DNA from: Oscheius onirici
Lineage: Eukaryota; Nematoda; Chromadorea; Rhabditida; Rhabditidae
Length of the DNA: 64,000 bases
Direction of reading: 5' to 3'
Assembly (NCBI GenBank): GCA_932521025.1
Contig: OW051468.1
Span: 3,472,064 to 3,536,063 of the forward strand
Below the pieces are notes generated by a model. That model was not told the origin of the DNA. It saw only the letters and a program-made list of their open reading frames with translations, and ran no database searches. Below, piece after piece: positions 19,496-32,477 of this stretch. Position numbers and translations under genes: made by a program. How positions within the stretch are numbered: the first letter of the stretch is position 1; each line of letters opens with the position of its first letter.

Positions 19496-20490
19496 AGTTC
19501 ATTGTCGACTCGTTTCCCGTCTCGTTCTCGTCAGTCCAACTCGTCGTCGGTTCGATCGTGGTACTCGTTTGTAGCCTCGGGTATAAGTGACGAAGAAGAA
19601 TGTTTGAGTCGTAATGTAGGCGTTGAAAATGAGGTAGTAGAGAAGGAGATTGTCTGGAAGTTAGCGGTTTCCTTCAAAACCTAGTTTGCGAAACAACCAA
19701 TCAACGTTTTGACTGGGATGCTGTTATAAACGTAGTGCCAATTTTAACGAGGTGGGAACAATAATACAGTCGCAGTTATTGTCTTTGTAATCGTGGTTAT
19801 AAATGCATATTCAATCTAGTGATGAGTACCAAAGCTGTAGCCTGGCTCAGTTTAAATTTGGACCCTAGCTTTGTTTGCGAATGATACAGTTCGTCGAATC
19901 CTCATCAAGATATTTCTATGGCAGAGGACTATCGAGGACAGTTCGTTCCTACGAAAAGGTTATTATAGTGTACTTTTTAATCCCCCTAGTCTGGATTCGC
20001 AGGAGCCAGTTGATAGTCAAGGCATTGAATACGAGAAACTTTATCACTAGTGGATCTAACAGTACCAAAGTTTTCACAGGCCATTTCTAACCACAACACA
20101 AGAAAATCATCACAACAAACAAAAGGTTTTGACACTAGTCCTGGTACCAGGGTTGACCACAAGACCAGTTGAAAAGGAAACTCGACTAACCGCAAAGAAA
20201 GTAAAAGTTGATCCAAGCTGCCAAAACACATGTAAAGTAGAGTGGAAGCGATGTCTTGATCCTGTGTTGGGTGACTCTCTGGAGCAGGACTTCTTACCGA
20301 CTCATCGAGGCTGTAAAATAATGAGAGAGTAATGTCTTCACAAACGAGCTGCCTAATGGCGAGAGGGATGAGGACAGATGGATGAGGCGCGGCTCATGTG
20401 AAAAAGGATTTGTCTGGAAAGAAAAAGGAGAGGAAAGGGTATAATTGTGAGTGCGAATGGACACGCCAATGGGATCAGGTAATCATAGAC
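19496..20490. other. No confident gene
   Basis: About 1 kb. A plus frame at 20129-20332 has four cysteines in its C-terminal half (SCQNTCKVEWKRC, then GCKIMRE) and might be an exon of a secreted peptide, but no signal-peptide exon was found. The rest shows nothing. Confidence 0.35.
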
Positions 20491-20804
20491 ATGTTCCGAC
20501 ATAGACTCTGGTTCCGAATCATTTTCTTTCTTTCACTAGTATTCGTCTTTCTAGCCACTTTTCTCATCAACAGATACTTCCTAAATGGTAGTTGATTGGC
20601 TTGTTCCGTTCAGACTCTCTTCCAGACAATCTCTCACTCCATGCCGTGACTGGAGGAGTCTTCTTCATGAGTTTCTGCATGTTGATTGGAGATACAGGCA
20701 TGATGTTCCAAGAATACCGAGAAGAGAGAAGAGAACAAGATGATACAGAGCTCGAGATGAATCTCAGCACAAGTATACCGAGACTAGTGGTCACGCGAGT
20801 GTAA
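20491..20804 (+). CDS. Small two-TM membrane protein, array member 9
   Basis: Exons 20491-20587 and 20626-20804 give 91 aa. TM1 reads RIIFFLSLVFVFLATFLI. A 38-nt phase-1 intron follows. Exon 2 begins DNLSLHAVTGGVFFMSFCML (TM2), then a charged tail (EYREERREQDDTELEM) ends RLVVTRV. An alternative acceptor at about 20612 would add four residues. This is the clearest pairing with member 8. Confidence 0.6.
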
Positions 20805-21817
20805 TGAAAGATTTTACTGTTAAGATAATTGCAAACGTACCATATTTGCTTGGACAAGGACACATTCAGTTTTCACAGCAGTGTTTCTCTGACTTGACTA
20901 ATCCCTTTGTTTTCTAACAACAATCCCAAACAGGGAGCAAGCTTCAGAGAGACACCAATCAAAACTACTGTAAGCCTTTGCAATCATCTTGAATAGCTTC
21001 AGGGCCCCTTCATAACTCGAAGGTACCCTCCAATTTCCTTTCAGTCTAGACTTGCCGTCACCCTATGCTGCTGTTTCTTATTCTTGTTCAACTGAGTGTC
21101 TGTAAGTCCGAGAGACTGGAGAAGAAAATATCAACGCATATTTGTGCAATTGTGGCGGAATATTGGGCAGCCACTATCACAGGTATACATCTCGTTTTTC
21201 TTGAAATAATAGCAGAAGATGGAGTGATTGCCTCCTCGTTTGGGTTTTCAATGTGTGGGTAGTTGTCGAAGCTGTACTGGATCTTATTAGCGAAGTGCAG
21301 CAACTGCTGTTTATTTCAGAGGGTCGAGATCAAGAAGACAAAGGACTGATTAAATAAACAGTTTATTTTCACTGCTTAGAGCAAAACGAGTACCGAGTAC
21401 TTTGGTAAAGGATTTTTTTCAATTTTTTGTCTTCATTTCTGCAACCCTCGAATCAGTAAGACTTGTTCTACGGACAAACCATTACGTCTGATGAGAGTGA
21501 ATTACAGAAAGCAGAGTAGCTGACTCACGTTACCATTCTGTCATTCTTCCTGTCAAGGACGTGCGGGACAAACTATACTTTACTTCTACATTATTTTTCT
21601 CTAGGGGACTACCATCGGGTGCCACTTGGAAGAGTCGCAAACTTTGCTTCCTCTAATTTCTTTAGTTTCAAATTTCAAACAATTTTTTTGACAAAGGTTT
21701 AAAAAGAACTCAATAAATAACTCTAGTCACCAGTGATTGCTCGTACCAGCAGCTTCGATAAAATCTACTATTCTGGAATCTATCTATTGGAGTCCTTCAA
21801 ACGAGACGGCGTCCAGC
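20805..21817. other. No confident gene
   Basis: At 21065-21262 a frame starts with a signal-like MLLFLILVQLSVC and ends SSFGFSMCG. It could be a short secreted protein or another array member with a GTAAGT...CAG phase-1 intron. AATAAA lies near 21352 and 21713. Otherwise nothing seen. Confidence 0.3.
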
Positions 21818-22408
21818 ATGAAACGAGTCAATCTGCAGAGGGAAGAAACCGGCTACGGCTTCAGTATCGTCGGAGGCACGGATAGCCAGCATTTGCCCGG
21901 AGTCTCGAGTCCTTTCATCTCAGCCGTCTCGCGCGATGGAGCAGCTGATCGACAGTGTCTGAAGGAAGGCGACCGGTTCCTTTCCATCAATGGAATCGAC
22001 GTCACTGATCTGCCTCACGACGATATCATCCGTCATTTGAAGGAGTCCAATTGTGTCCACTCGAATTGGAGGAGAACGGAGAGGAGCGTATCCTGACCGA
22101 GTCGATGGCCTCTCGAAGCTTCATCATGCCGTCCATTGTCGCCCCTATGGACCGCACAGCTGCCTACGTCGAAGAACTCCAGGAACATTCCATCGAGGAG
22201 ATGGAAGAGCTACCTTCTGAGGTTGTCTCGTCCGAAGTGATCAAGCCTCCTTCCCCTCCTTCTGGGTAACTCTTTCAAAAGACAAAACAAGATTCTTTTC
22301 AGACGATCTACTATCGTCATGCTCGGAGCCGGGATCGTCATCGGAGCTCTGGCTGCTCTCTCCTTCAAGCACGGCCGTCTGCTGCTCAAGATTAGAGGAT
22401 TCCAGTAG
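21818..22408 (+). CDS. SYNJ2BP/OMP25-like PDZ tail-anchored protein, with an internal frameshift
   Basis: The N-terminal PDZ domain starts at the ATG (residues 1 to about 80): LQREETGYGFSIVGGTDSQH, LKEGDRFLSINGIDVTDLPH and DDIIRHLKES. SYNJ2BP has the same layout: one PDZ domain, a short linker and a C-terminal TM anchoring it in the outer mitochondrial membrane. The tail here is acidic (VEELQEHSIEEMEELPSEVV) and, after an intron at 22266-22302, ends with a TM (IVMLGAGIVIGALAALSF) and a short basic end. PDZ and tail lie in different frames: near 22050 one base is missing, so the PDZ frame reads on to a stop at about 22096. Both parts look conserved, so sequence error, an allele or recent decay are possible. 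Confidence 0.7.
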
Positions 22409-23016
22409 CTACGCCAGTCAGAACTACTTCAGAGAAGTGATCAATAGTTTCTGAAGTAAAGACATTATCCCTCTTCTTCTATTCTACTGAACTTTCTTTT
22501 CAACCTAGAACACTTTTCTGGTTCTTTTCTCTCGGTCATATTGTATTGCAATTTGCAACTATCTCCAGGATCTTGCACTGTACCTGTTCCCCAAACGGTT
22601 CTTGACTTGATTCCTGCTGACACTATTCAGTCACTCTGTCGTGCTGATCTTCTCGACAACGGGCTGTCAAGTTGTTTTTAGACTATTACTGTTCCTGAGA
22701 TCACCAGATTGAGTTAGTTGCTGTCCGTTTTCGTCTATACTCACATAACTTTATTCCTGGTCTCTCTGTATTGAGTTAATTTGTCCAGCTCCCATGCATA
22801 TGTTGAATCGTCTCTGATAAACCATCCATTTCACTCTCCACCTCAAAAATAGTCGTGTTGTAAAGCGATTGAACTACTTCAGAAATCTATTTTAAACAAA
22901 AGGCATTTGTGTTTTTATTGCCAAAAAAACAAATTCAAATAGATTTACCAAACTTGGACAATAAGACCTTCAATAAAAGTTAGCTTCCAGTAGTCAGTCT
23001 CCAGTCAGCAGTCGCC
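22409..23016. other. No gene seen
   Basis: Intergenic; T-rich. CAG-type acceptors just before 23017 suit the kinase gene's 5' end. Confidence 0.4.
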
Positions 23017-24600
23017 ATGAACAGTCAAGAGCCCATGGTCTGTTTCTGTGCTATTCGTCTATCCAAAGCGTACATTCAGAAGGGCAAGACTCCGCCGGAG
23101 CCGAACAAGAGTCCAAGGACTTCGAATCTGAATCCCCGCTCGAACATGACGCCCAACACGAAAACGCTGCCTACGACTACGATGCCTATGGAAACGATGT
23201 CTTTGTTTCCGATGCAGCCGAAACCAGTAGATGCAAAGACCCCGGAGAAGGGAGAACAGATTCCGGACTCGGCCGAGAAGAAGATCAAGGAGAAGAAGAC
23301 GAAGCCGAAGAGGGAAAAGATGACCGAAGGAGAGATCTGTCAGAGCGCCAACTACTCCTGGAAAATCGTGTCGGTTCTGGGATCGGGAGGATTCGGCGAT
23401 GTGTACAAAGTCATCAAGGAGACAGACCCGAACGACAAGGCCGAATACGCTATGAAGACGGAGCTGGTGACCGGGGACAAGCACATGCTGCGCCTCAAGA
23501 TCGAGGTCGAATCGTTGATGAAGTGCAACGAGTGGAAGAACAAGAGCCATTTCGTGGAGATCATCGATCGTGGAAAGAACGAAAAGTTCAAATTCATGGT
23601 CATGTCGCTGGTCGGCTCTTCGCTCGAGGACTACCGCAAGAAGACCGACTCGGACTTTTCCAACTCAACGGCATACCAAATCTCGATCCAGACCATCGAA
23701 GCCGTCAGAGACTTCCATCAGGCTGGCTGGCTCCACAGAGACATCAAACCGGCCAATTTCGCTCACGGACTGGGAGATAAGATGTCCATTGTCTACATCT
23801 TCGACTTTGGTGAGTTGCTGGGAACAAGGGCAATAGTTGAGCAATGTGTAGCGTAAAATGAATAACGAAAACTTTCTGTATTCGAAGTTTAACCCTGTAA
23901 GCGTAGTTCGACTCTCAAGCAACATAATTCTATGAAACGCACGAACTGTCAAAGACTAGTCTAAAAATGGAGAGTAAACTTTCCAGGCTCTTTAAAATTA
24001 ACAATTTCAGGCATCGCCAAGCGCATCTTCGACAAGGACAAACAGGTGAAGAAGCCTCGGGCTCGTGTCAAGTTTCTCGGAACTCTCCGCTTTGCATCTC
24101 GTACTTGTCATCACTGTATCGAGCAGGGACGCAAAGACGACCTCGAGACATGGATCTACATGATCTTCGACATTTTCGACCGAGCCAAAGGTCTCGCCTG
24201 GAAGAAGGAGCCGGAAAAGAGTCAGGTCATCATAAAGAAGGAACTTTTCTGTCGCGACAAGGCCTGGTTCACTAAGTACTACGAGGAAAACTGCCCGATT
24301 CTGAAGGAGATGTATCTCATCATCGAGCATCTGAACGAGCTCGACTACTATGAGGTACCTCGATATGATCCAATCAAGGCGCATCTGATCCAGACCGCCA
24401 AGAAGAAGAACGTCGATCTTACTCTGCCGCTCGATTGGATGGTGGCCGGCAAGGAAGAGAAGAAGGCAATGGAGAATGGACAGGAGAAGAAGGAAGTGAG
24501 CGAGGGCAACAAGCAGGAAAGAGAAGATGAGGAGGAAGAGGACAGAGGACCCTTCAAGCAGGCCACGAAGAGAAGCAAGTCGAATGTTAGAAAAGCCTAA
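23017..24600 (+). CDS. CK1-superfamily protein kinase, nematode-expanded type
   Basis: Exons 23017-23809 and 24011-24600 give 460 aa. A 110-residue Pro/Thr/Lys-rich N-extension precedes the kinase domain. That has glycine loop GSGGFGDV (122-129), lysine in YAMKTE (K147), HRDIKPANF (240-248) and DFG (263-265). After the intron come KFLGTLRFASRTCHHCIEQG and RKDDLETWIYMIFDIF, the CK1-type replacement of APE. Catalytic residues look intact. The C-tail is Glu/Lys-rich and ends in a basic stretch (KRSKSNVRKA). Worm CK1/TTBK-like expansions are often sperm-expressed; expression here is unknown. Confidence 0.92.
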
Positions 24601-24739
24601 CTGAGAACGAATAATTTCGCCTGCTGAATAAAATATGTTCAAAGTCTTCCTGAATTGGTTGAAGGTAAAATTCATCCAGTAAAGAAGCCTAACAAAATTC
24701 AAGAGTTCCAAAGTGAGATATATGTAGTACGCATGACTT

Positions 24740-26595
24740 CTACATGAGCGAATCGAGTTCAGAGTTGGCAATACCGGTCAGTGCGGGCAGATCTTCAGCG
24801 TAAACACCTTCAATTGTGTTCATCTGACTGTCTTCGATGAGTCTGGCAATCTTCTTCTTTCCTTGTGGAGGCAGCTGCTTCTCCTGCTCTTCAACAACAT
24901 CCAAATGTGATTCCAACTGCCAGAGCAGGTTATCATTTCCGAACAACGGGATCAGATTGTCTTCCTTGTCCCACAACTCAGCCGGGGGAAAGTTCTAGAC
25001 ATTATTTTTGCAGTTGTTTAAAAATAAGAACAAACTTTGACCGGAGTTTCAACCTCAGCAAAGTGTTTGGCCAGTTGGACAGGATTTCCGACGTCTTTTT
25101 GGCACGACCAGCAGGTTCCGTTGTAGGTCTGCTTTCGAATGAAGTTGATGAGTTTCATTCGCTGATAGGTGTCAAATCCTTTCATCTTCTCGACAATATC
25201 CATTCCGTGAGACTCGACCATGTGCTGGAGGAGATCATCGATCTTCTGCTCGGCCGTGTCACAAACGAGACAGACAACTCGCGTATCATCGAGGATGTTA
25301 TCTTTCTCCCACTCATTCCAGCGGCATCTACAAGATAACAACTATAAATTGGGATCATAACAACTACTAACTCTTCTTCCTCGTCCTCAGAATCTTGGAA
25401 AGCCGGCAAGTTGTCTTCAAAGTCTTGAGCCAGCACATCGAGCCATCTCTTGCCAACTTCCAGATAGTTGATTATGTAGAACTTGTCGTAGTAATGATCC
25501 TTGGGATTGACCTCCTTGTGATTCTTCTTTCGCATGTGATCAACCAGAGTGTTGTTATCGGGGAAGATCTTCTCGCAATAGATGCACTGTCCCTTCTAAA
25601 TTGTTCTAATTCATCGCCAACAATGAGCACTAACGTTCATTTTGCTCCTGAGATATTCTATGTACTCGCGAACGAAGATGAGATTATCAGGCTTGCCGAG
25701 ATTTAAATGATGGACTCTGACCAGGTGATTGATTATCTTGCTTCGATTTCCTCGAGCCTCATAGCGACAGAACAAGCAGACTTGCTTGAACTCTTTATCC
25801 TCACGTTCACGTTGCTGACAGGCCAAAGCTTCTTCCAGACGACGGAGAGCCAGATCACGACGCAATTTCGAGTCCTCCTCGTTCGATGGAACCACGTGGT
25901 AGTAGTAGTCCACTTGACCTGAAATTACACCGATAATTGACGATAATCAGGACCAACTGACCATGGAGCGGGTCCCCTTCGGCGACTTCAACGATCGGGA
26001 AGATTTCATCGATACTTTGCTTGCTGAAGCGCACACGCCAGTGTTCGACGTATCGTTTCGGGTCGACAATGGCATCCAACTCGCTGATCACGATTTTGTG
26101 CTCGGACAGAAGATGTCTAAAAAATTATGACTTTTTCCGTTAAAAACGAACGCTTTGAACTCTGGCATCTGCTCGGGCAGATTGAAGAACTGTAGACAGC
26201 TCAAACACATGGTGGGCCCGCCCCATTTTGGCGAATAGCCAGTCTCGGGCCATTGTCCGGACAGAGTTCGGGCTCTCTGGTTAGGAAGTACGAGGTGAAG
26301 CTTCTGATCTGTCTGATCGTCGTCATCCGTATCCGTGAACGGCTCATTGAGATCTACGCTGTAATCGCTTGCTGTACCGCCATTGCTGACTTGAGACAGG
26401 GTACGTTGACTGTTTGATGGGCAACGACGACCACGAGTCTGTAGACAAAAGTTCAATGAATAGAAAAATGCTAACCACGCCCTTCGACTTCGGTAGTTGC
26501 TGTGGTACATTCTGATTCTCCTTGTCCTTCACGTCCAACGCATCCAATTTCGCCAGAACCGATGCGTCTCCACTGCCATTCTCCTGCGATTGCAT
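24740..26595 (-). CDS. ZNF277-type C2H2 zinc-finger protein
   Basis: At least seven exons from the ATG at 26595 to the TAG at 24740-24742. Order: an acidic N-terminus, then MCLSCLQFF, then VCLFCRYEARGNRSKIINHL with a distal RVHH, then QCIYCEKIFPDNNTLVDHMR with KKNH and the diagnostic FYIINYLEVGKRW. VCLVCDTAEQKIDDLLQHMV and TCWSCQKDVGNPVQLAKHF follow, with a short acidic C-terminus. The YDKFY-NYLE-GKRW block right after the CIYC finger is the ZNF277 hallmark. In vertebrates ZNF277 binds ribosomal protein uS5 and has been linked to PRC1; nematode function is unknown. Introns are 35-60 nt. Confidence 0.88.
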
Positions 26596-27395
26596 GGTTT
26601 ATTTAGACTGAAATGAGCACAATGTGATGGGAAATGATTACAAGAAAGACATGTGACGCTTATCGACCGATTTTCCAAGTTAAAACTACGAATGAAACGG
26701 CCATAATAATGTAACGTTTACCATCTTTGCTTCCAAAATACCCTGTAAGAAAAAAGAAACTGATGATTTGAACAGTCTGATGCAATCAGCTGGTTGCATA
26801 CAAACTTTTCCCCCAAACGACACAACAACTGTTTTCCGCGCATCGCAAACAACTCTTCGATAGAAAAACACCTTTTCGCGGGCAGTAGCGCTCACCCATC
26901 TGATAAGTTCAGAAAAAGTGACAGATCTCGATAAAAGAGGAAAATGATAGCAGCGACCAACAATCGATGCAGACATCGCTGAAGAATAAATCAAAAAACT
27001 CCGATGCATCTGACAAACGGCTAGACGATGGCACTAACGCTTATGTATTTGTGAAATTTGTTTATTTACGTTATTGTCGTTATGTCTTTTGCTCTTCTAC
27101 TTGTTCAAACAAGCCTTCTTTTTATGCAGGCTGATATATAATGCGAAAAAAAAGGCAGAACAAGAGCCAAAATTTAGGCCAAGAGATTTACAAAAAAAAA
27201 CTCCGGGAAAATTCGTTTTGGGACCCACATGAGGATTTACGGTAATATATTCATTTCCGGTCTGTATGTGAGTTTGTAGTTGTCTACTTGGCTGGTTTTC
27301 GCGATAAAAACAGACGAAGAAAAAGTAAAAGTTTATACAACACAAGTGACTAGGCGGAAGGCAAGACCAATTGAGCAAAAAATTACTATCGTCTT
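26596..27395. other. No confident gene
   Basis: A minus frame at 26686-27009 is open for 107 codons but lacks family features. It may be part of a 5' UTR of the ZNF277 gene or chance. Confidence 0.35.
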
Positions 27396-29277
27396 CTAGC
27401 TGTCCTCATCATATTCGGGACACAACTTGCAGGAACTCTCCTGGTGTCTATTCAGATAACTTCTCAGAGCAAATTTCCTCCCACAGCGGTCGCACTTGAA
27501 CCTCTTATCACCTGAAAATCACAACAGTTTGTCTCGGCGCTTTTGGCAAAGCCTGAGGATTAGGCAAGCGTGTTCGCATTCATCACAACCGCGGGCAAAA
27601 TGATCTATTTTTCGGGAGACAACAGGCTTCTTCTCACCAGTATGGGTCAAGATGTGAGCTCGAAGATTGCTCCGGTCCGCAAAGCTCTTTCCACAATGGG
27701 CACATCCGAATGGACGCTGTCCTGTATGACTCCGCATGTGGCCTTGGAGCAGCCAGAGTCGAGAGAAGAGTTTTCCACAGGTCGGACACTCGTGGTTGGC
27801 CTTGTGAGTCAAGATGTGCATGCTGAAAACAGTTTCTAAGAGTGTGAATAGACAGTCATTAGCAAGGGTCACGGAGGGTCGACTGGGTCTCGGGGATAAC
27901 ACAATGACGCAACACTATCACCTGCGGACAGTCTACCCACATCTGCCCTCTTGATTTGCGAGCGTTTAGCTACCTGCAGCTGCTCTTTCGTGGAGGAGGG
28001 GAAAGGGTTCATACTAGAAGTTTGCCTGGTTCTTGTGAGTCTTGCTGAGTCTTTTCTCGCAAAATGATCGTTCAAACAACGTTAAAATGAACCAACAGAA
28101 ATTATTTGAGTTGCTCGGTTACAAATCGTTGATTCCTTATCACTCGAAATCTAAATTGAGGTAATGTTTCAAAAACTGGAACTTTGAGTTACTCCGAGGA
28201 TCCAAAGTTTCATCATAACAATGAACGTGTTCGCCCCCAGATTGCCATGTCGGATAGTCGAAAAGTCTTTCGGAACAGCGTCTATTCAAAGTATCTGGTG
28301 GTTATTTCGACTCTCGCAATACCGTTATACGAAGCCATCTCAATCTAAACAAAAAGACTGTCCTTCGATAATCATAACAAAGAAGGACTTCAAACTGTTC
28401 TACCGATATAGCCGAACAGAACTAGAGTTTTAGAATCTAGACCATATGAGATCGGTAACCGGATTCAATGGAACACTGAAATGGCCTTCAGAAAAGAGTA
28501 ATACTAGTGACTTTTGACTGGAATCTATTACTGTTAGACGTCTATCATATACGAGTCAAGTCTCATAATGTCACCTCAGAGCCGGCATGCTGACGTAGAC
28601 TCTCTCGCAATGAGGACACTGCTTCGCATGAGGACTGTCCAATGGTCTGTGAGTCTGAAACATTTCTTTTTCTCTGCTGATCTCCTTGACTCACCTGTTT
28701 GTGTCGACTGAGATTACTACTAGTCGCATAGCTCTTTCCGCACTCGTCACAAATACATCTGTTTCTGAACGATTCTGTCTGCTTCAAGAAACATGAACTC
28801 ACCTTCCATTGACAGACTTGGCTCTTCCGTCGTTCGTATCCAAATCATCAAGGGTATAGGGAGTAGTGGATTCTGAGCCACTTTCCTGAAAACATGTGTT
28901 CTCTGGAATCTTTCAACCTTACCTCTTTGATACTTAGTTTTTCTTCTTTCAAAAGACTGTCGATGGAGAAGGGACTGACTTTCTGGACAAGAGAACCATA
29001 ACAAGGAAAATTCAAGTTTTACCTCCTGTCTTTGCTCCGAGGCTTTTTGAACTAGTTCTTGAACCTGTGCATTGAACAGAAGCAGTTGGAGCTGAGAGAA
29101 TGGCACCCCTAAAACACGCTGACATGTCCGAAAGGGAGAAAAGGTACCAAATTGACTGGAATAGAGCATCGGCAAAGAGATCATAGCAGTTTCCGGAAGA
29201 GGCAACATATTACTGTGGATGGGGCGAGAGGGCGTGACCAGGCAGTCGAGCCAGCCGAGCCAATGAGGCGGAGTCAT
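27396..29277 (-). CDS. Snail/Scratch-family C2H2 transcription factor
   Basis: Exons on minus from ATG 29277 to TAG 27396-27398. Five C2H2 fingers read in order: [19 protein letters not shown], then [14 protein letters not shown], then [18 protein letters not shown], then [17 protein letters not shown], then [20 protein letters not shown]. This series, with [16 protein letters not shown] and the last finger's YLN-H-ES-C end, is diagnostic for Snail/Scratch; the SMPAL and [13 protein letters not shown] details favour Scratch. Such factors bind E-box (CAGGTG-like) sites and repress transcription, often in neurons. The predicted N-terminus ([13 protein letters not shown]) lacks an obvious SNAG motif, so the true start may be elsewhere. 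A 650-bp intron splits finger 2. Confidence 0.9.
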
Positions 29278-29734
29278 GGGGCTACTGCTGGTGCAGATGG
29301 TGGTTACATAACTCTGATTTACACAACCGAGCAGTCAGCCGGAATAATGTGGATTGTTTTTTGAATAAGGAGAACAGAGGAGAAGCGATCAGTTACTTAC
29401 AACTGGTTAGTGAAGTTTGACCGACGTTAGTGACTGGTGATCTGGACCAAAACTTTTCAATGGAATCGGAAGTTGTGCGGTTTCACGCGTTGATCAGAAG
29501 TTTCATATAGCTGCAGTTCTCCGGCCCTTTTTTCGAGAATAAGCAGCAATTTTCAGCTATTCAAGGTTTCCTAAACTTGAAGCTTTTCGTATGTATTTTG
29601 CGTGAAGAACATATCAGTCAGAGAAAACGTCAAGCTCCGAGCTAAAAAGATAGGAGGAAAGCTCTTAATATGTTAGCTAAATTCGGCGGGTGGTTTCCGG
29701 CTCCCCTCATCAAATTCTCACTTATTCAACCCTC

Positions 29735-30020
29735 TTATTTCACGAGGTTTTCCTGGCAAAGTTTGCCGCATTCATCAAGTTTACAAGTCTCTTTGTTGCT
29801 GTCCCATTCAACAGGCTCTCCCTCCTTCACAACTTGAAGAGCATCGCTCCTATTCTTCTCCACAAATTACGAAAACAGCACTACTCCGTATGGGGGTCAA
29901 CTCCTCGAGAAGTGCTGCCAGCTGACCGTCCTCTTACAATTGTCCAATTTGTTCCGTCTGCGTTGCGTCATCGCTGCTCTCACAACCACCTGTCGGTTTT
30001 GGGTCATTCTCGGCTATCCA
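29735..30020 (-). CDS. C-terminal exons of an unrecognised acidic protein
   Basis: Two minus exons join in phase across an 88-nt intron (29851-29938). The upstream one reads WIAENDPKPTGGCESSDDAT then QTEQIGQL. The downstream one reads SDALQVVKEGEPVEWDSNKE then a cysteine cluster CKLDECGKLC and stop (TAA at 29735-29737). The 5' boundary is uncertain: an acceptor near 29998-30004 is possible and no start was found. Composition is clearly protein-like and acidic. The gene may extend toward 30.7 kb. Confidence 0.45.
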
Positions 30021-30827
30021 CTCAAGACAGTCCACCGTAATATGAGGGTTGCGCAACCATCGACATCGATAGTACCATTATCGGGATTAGAAGAGGGGAA
30101 TTGGGCACGTTATTGAAGAAGAAGCAAAATCTTCATTTTGGTGCACATGATTTGCTCAGTTTTTCGAAGTTTATAAATCGGTGCTTCCTGCACCAGAGTT
30201 TTTGCCCAAACTTCCTGATTTTCAAGTTTCGAAAGTTGGAGTCGTTTCGAAAGAGCCTGATTTTTTTGGACTGATCCTGATAAAGAATGAAAAAAATCTC
30301 TATCAATTGTAATCAAATGACCTCTGTTGGCCTCTATCAGCAACAGCCAGGTGGCAGAGCAGAGCCCGGTTGCGCAACGAAGCATTCGTCGCTCATTTAG
30401 CTCTCTCACAAGATATGAAATCGGCTGCTATTAGAGCAGATTGTGCCCAAATCTGTCAGATTCTTGTTCTCTCGGCCGTTTTAGTAATTAGCAACAGAGG
30501 GATTGTGTCATCAAAGGCTGGCACGTCAAAAGAGGTTCCCCGCTGAGGCTCGGAGATATCATCTCCCGTGACGTGCCGCCATATGCTTGAGAAGGAGCCC
30601 GATAAATGGATACTACGGTCACTTATGTCTTTCCTCCAGGGGGAAGAGCTGCCGGTGGTGTGCGTGAATGAGTGACAGAGACATCCTCAAGACATGAAGA
30701 TAATAATGTGGCAGATTGAGATTATATGTGAGATTTATACCAGAACATAACAACTTACAACGGGTTGCGAGATCGCAAATTTTTAGAAAAAATTGGGAAG
30801 CTGTATAGAAGATTTATGGCGTCCTGT
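30021..30827. other. No confident gene
   Basis: A minus frame at 30110-30409 (99 codons) lacks recognisable features; it could contain an upstream exon of the acidic protein gene. Confidence 0.3.
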
Positions 30828-31834
<1,007 letters not shown>

Positions 31835-32477
31835 TCGACTTCTAAAAATGGTTTATTTGAAGGTTGGGAGAAGGTAAGCAAAGGTGATTGATCTAAACCA
31901 GGAGAAACTATAATTTACGAGCAATGTATATGTGATCGTTGAAAGTACTGGGATGTTTTTCTCTTTCACTTTTCTTGGCTAGCAAATAAGCTGAAGTATG
32001 TTTTGACTAAACAAACATGAAAAATAAGGGAACTGGCAAATAAAAGCAAGAAAGAAATGCTCCACAAGTTTGAAATTGCCAACGAAAAGCTTCAAAATAT
32101 TTAATACGCAGTCACGTATGTCATAAAATTATTACAGTACCCAGTCTTCAGAAAATAAATTCTGGACTTTGAGCCCTAACAAATTGCCCTTGTTTTCCCC
32201 AGTTTTTCCTTGTCTCGCTCCTTATTTGTTATTTGTCGAGTGTACTTTTCATTAAAGATCATGCTACTGTGTTTGGGATTCGTCTAGCGCTTGAAAAGTG
32301 CTTTATTGAGCACAAACAAGGTCCTCGAGTCCTTTTTCAATGAAGATTTCATATTGCGCATCTGTAGTCTGTGCAAACTTTTCTCATAGCAAAACAACAA
32401 AATTTCAGGTGTGTCTGGGCATCTCTGGCGATTACTAGGCAAAATACGGGGCAGTATCACAGAATATCTATGCAGAA
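31835..32477. other. Intergenic between divergent CFIm25 and carrier genes
   Basis: About 640 bp with no coding signal; probably holds both promoters. Confidence 0.45.

Noticed and set aside
26686-27009. Minus-strand 107-codon frame upstream of ZNF277
   Set aside because: No domain, no convincing splice partners; kept only as a note in the intergenic entry.
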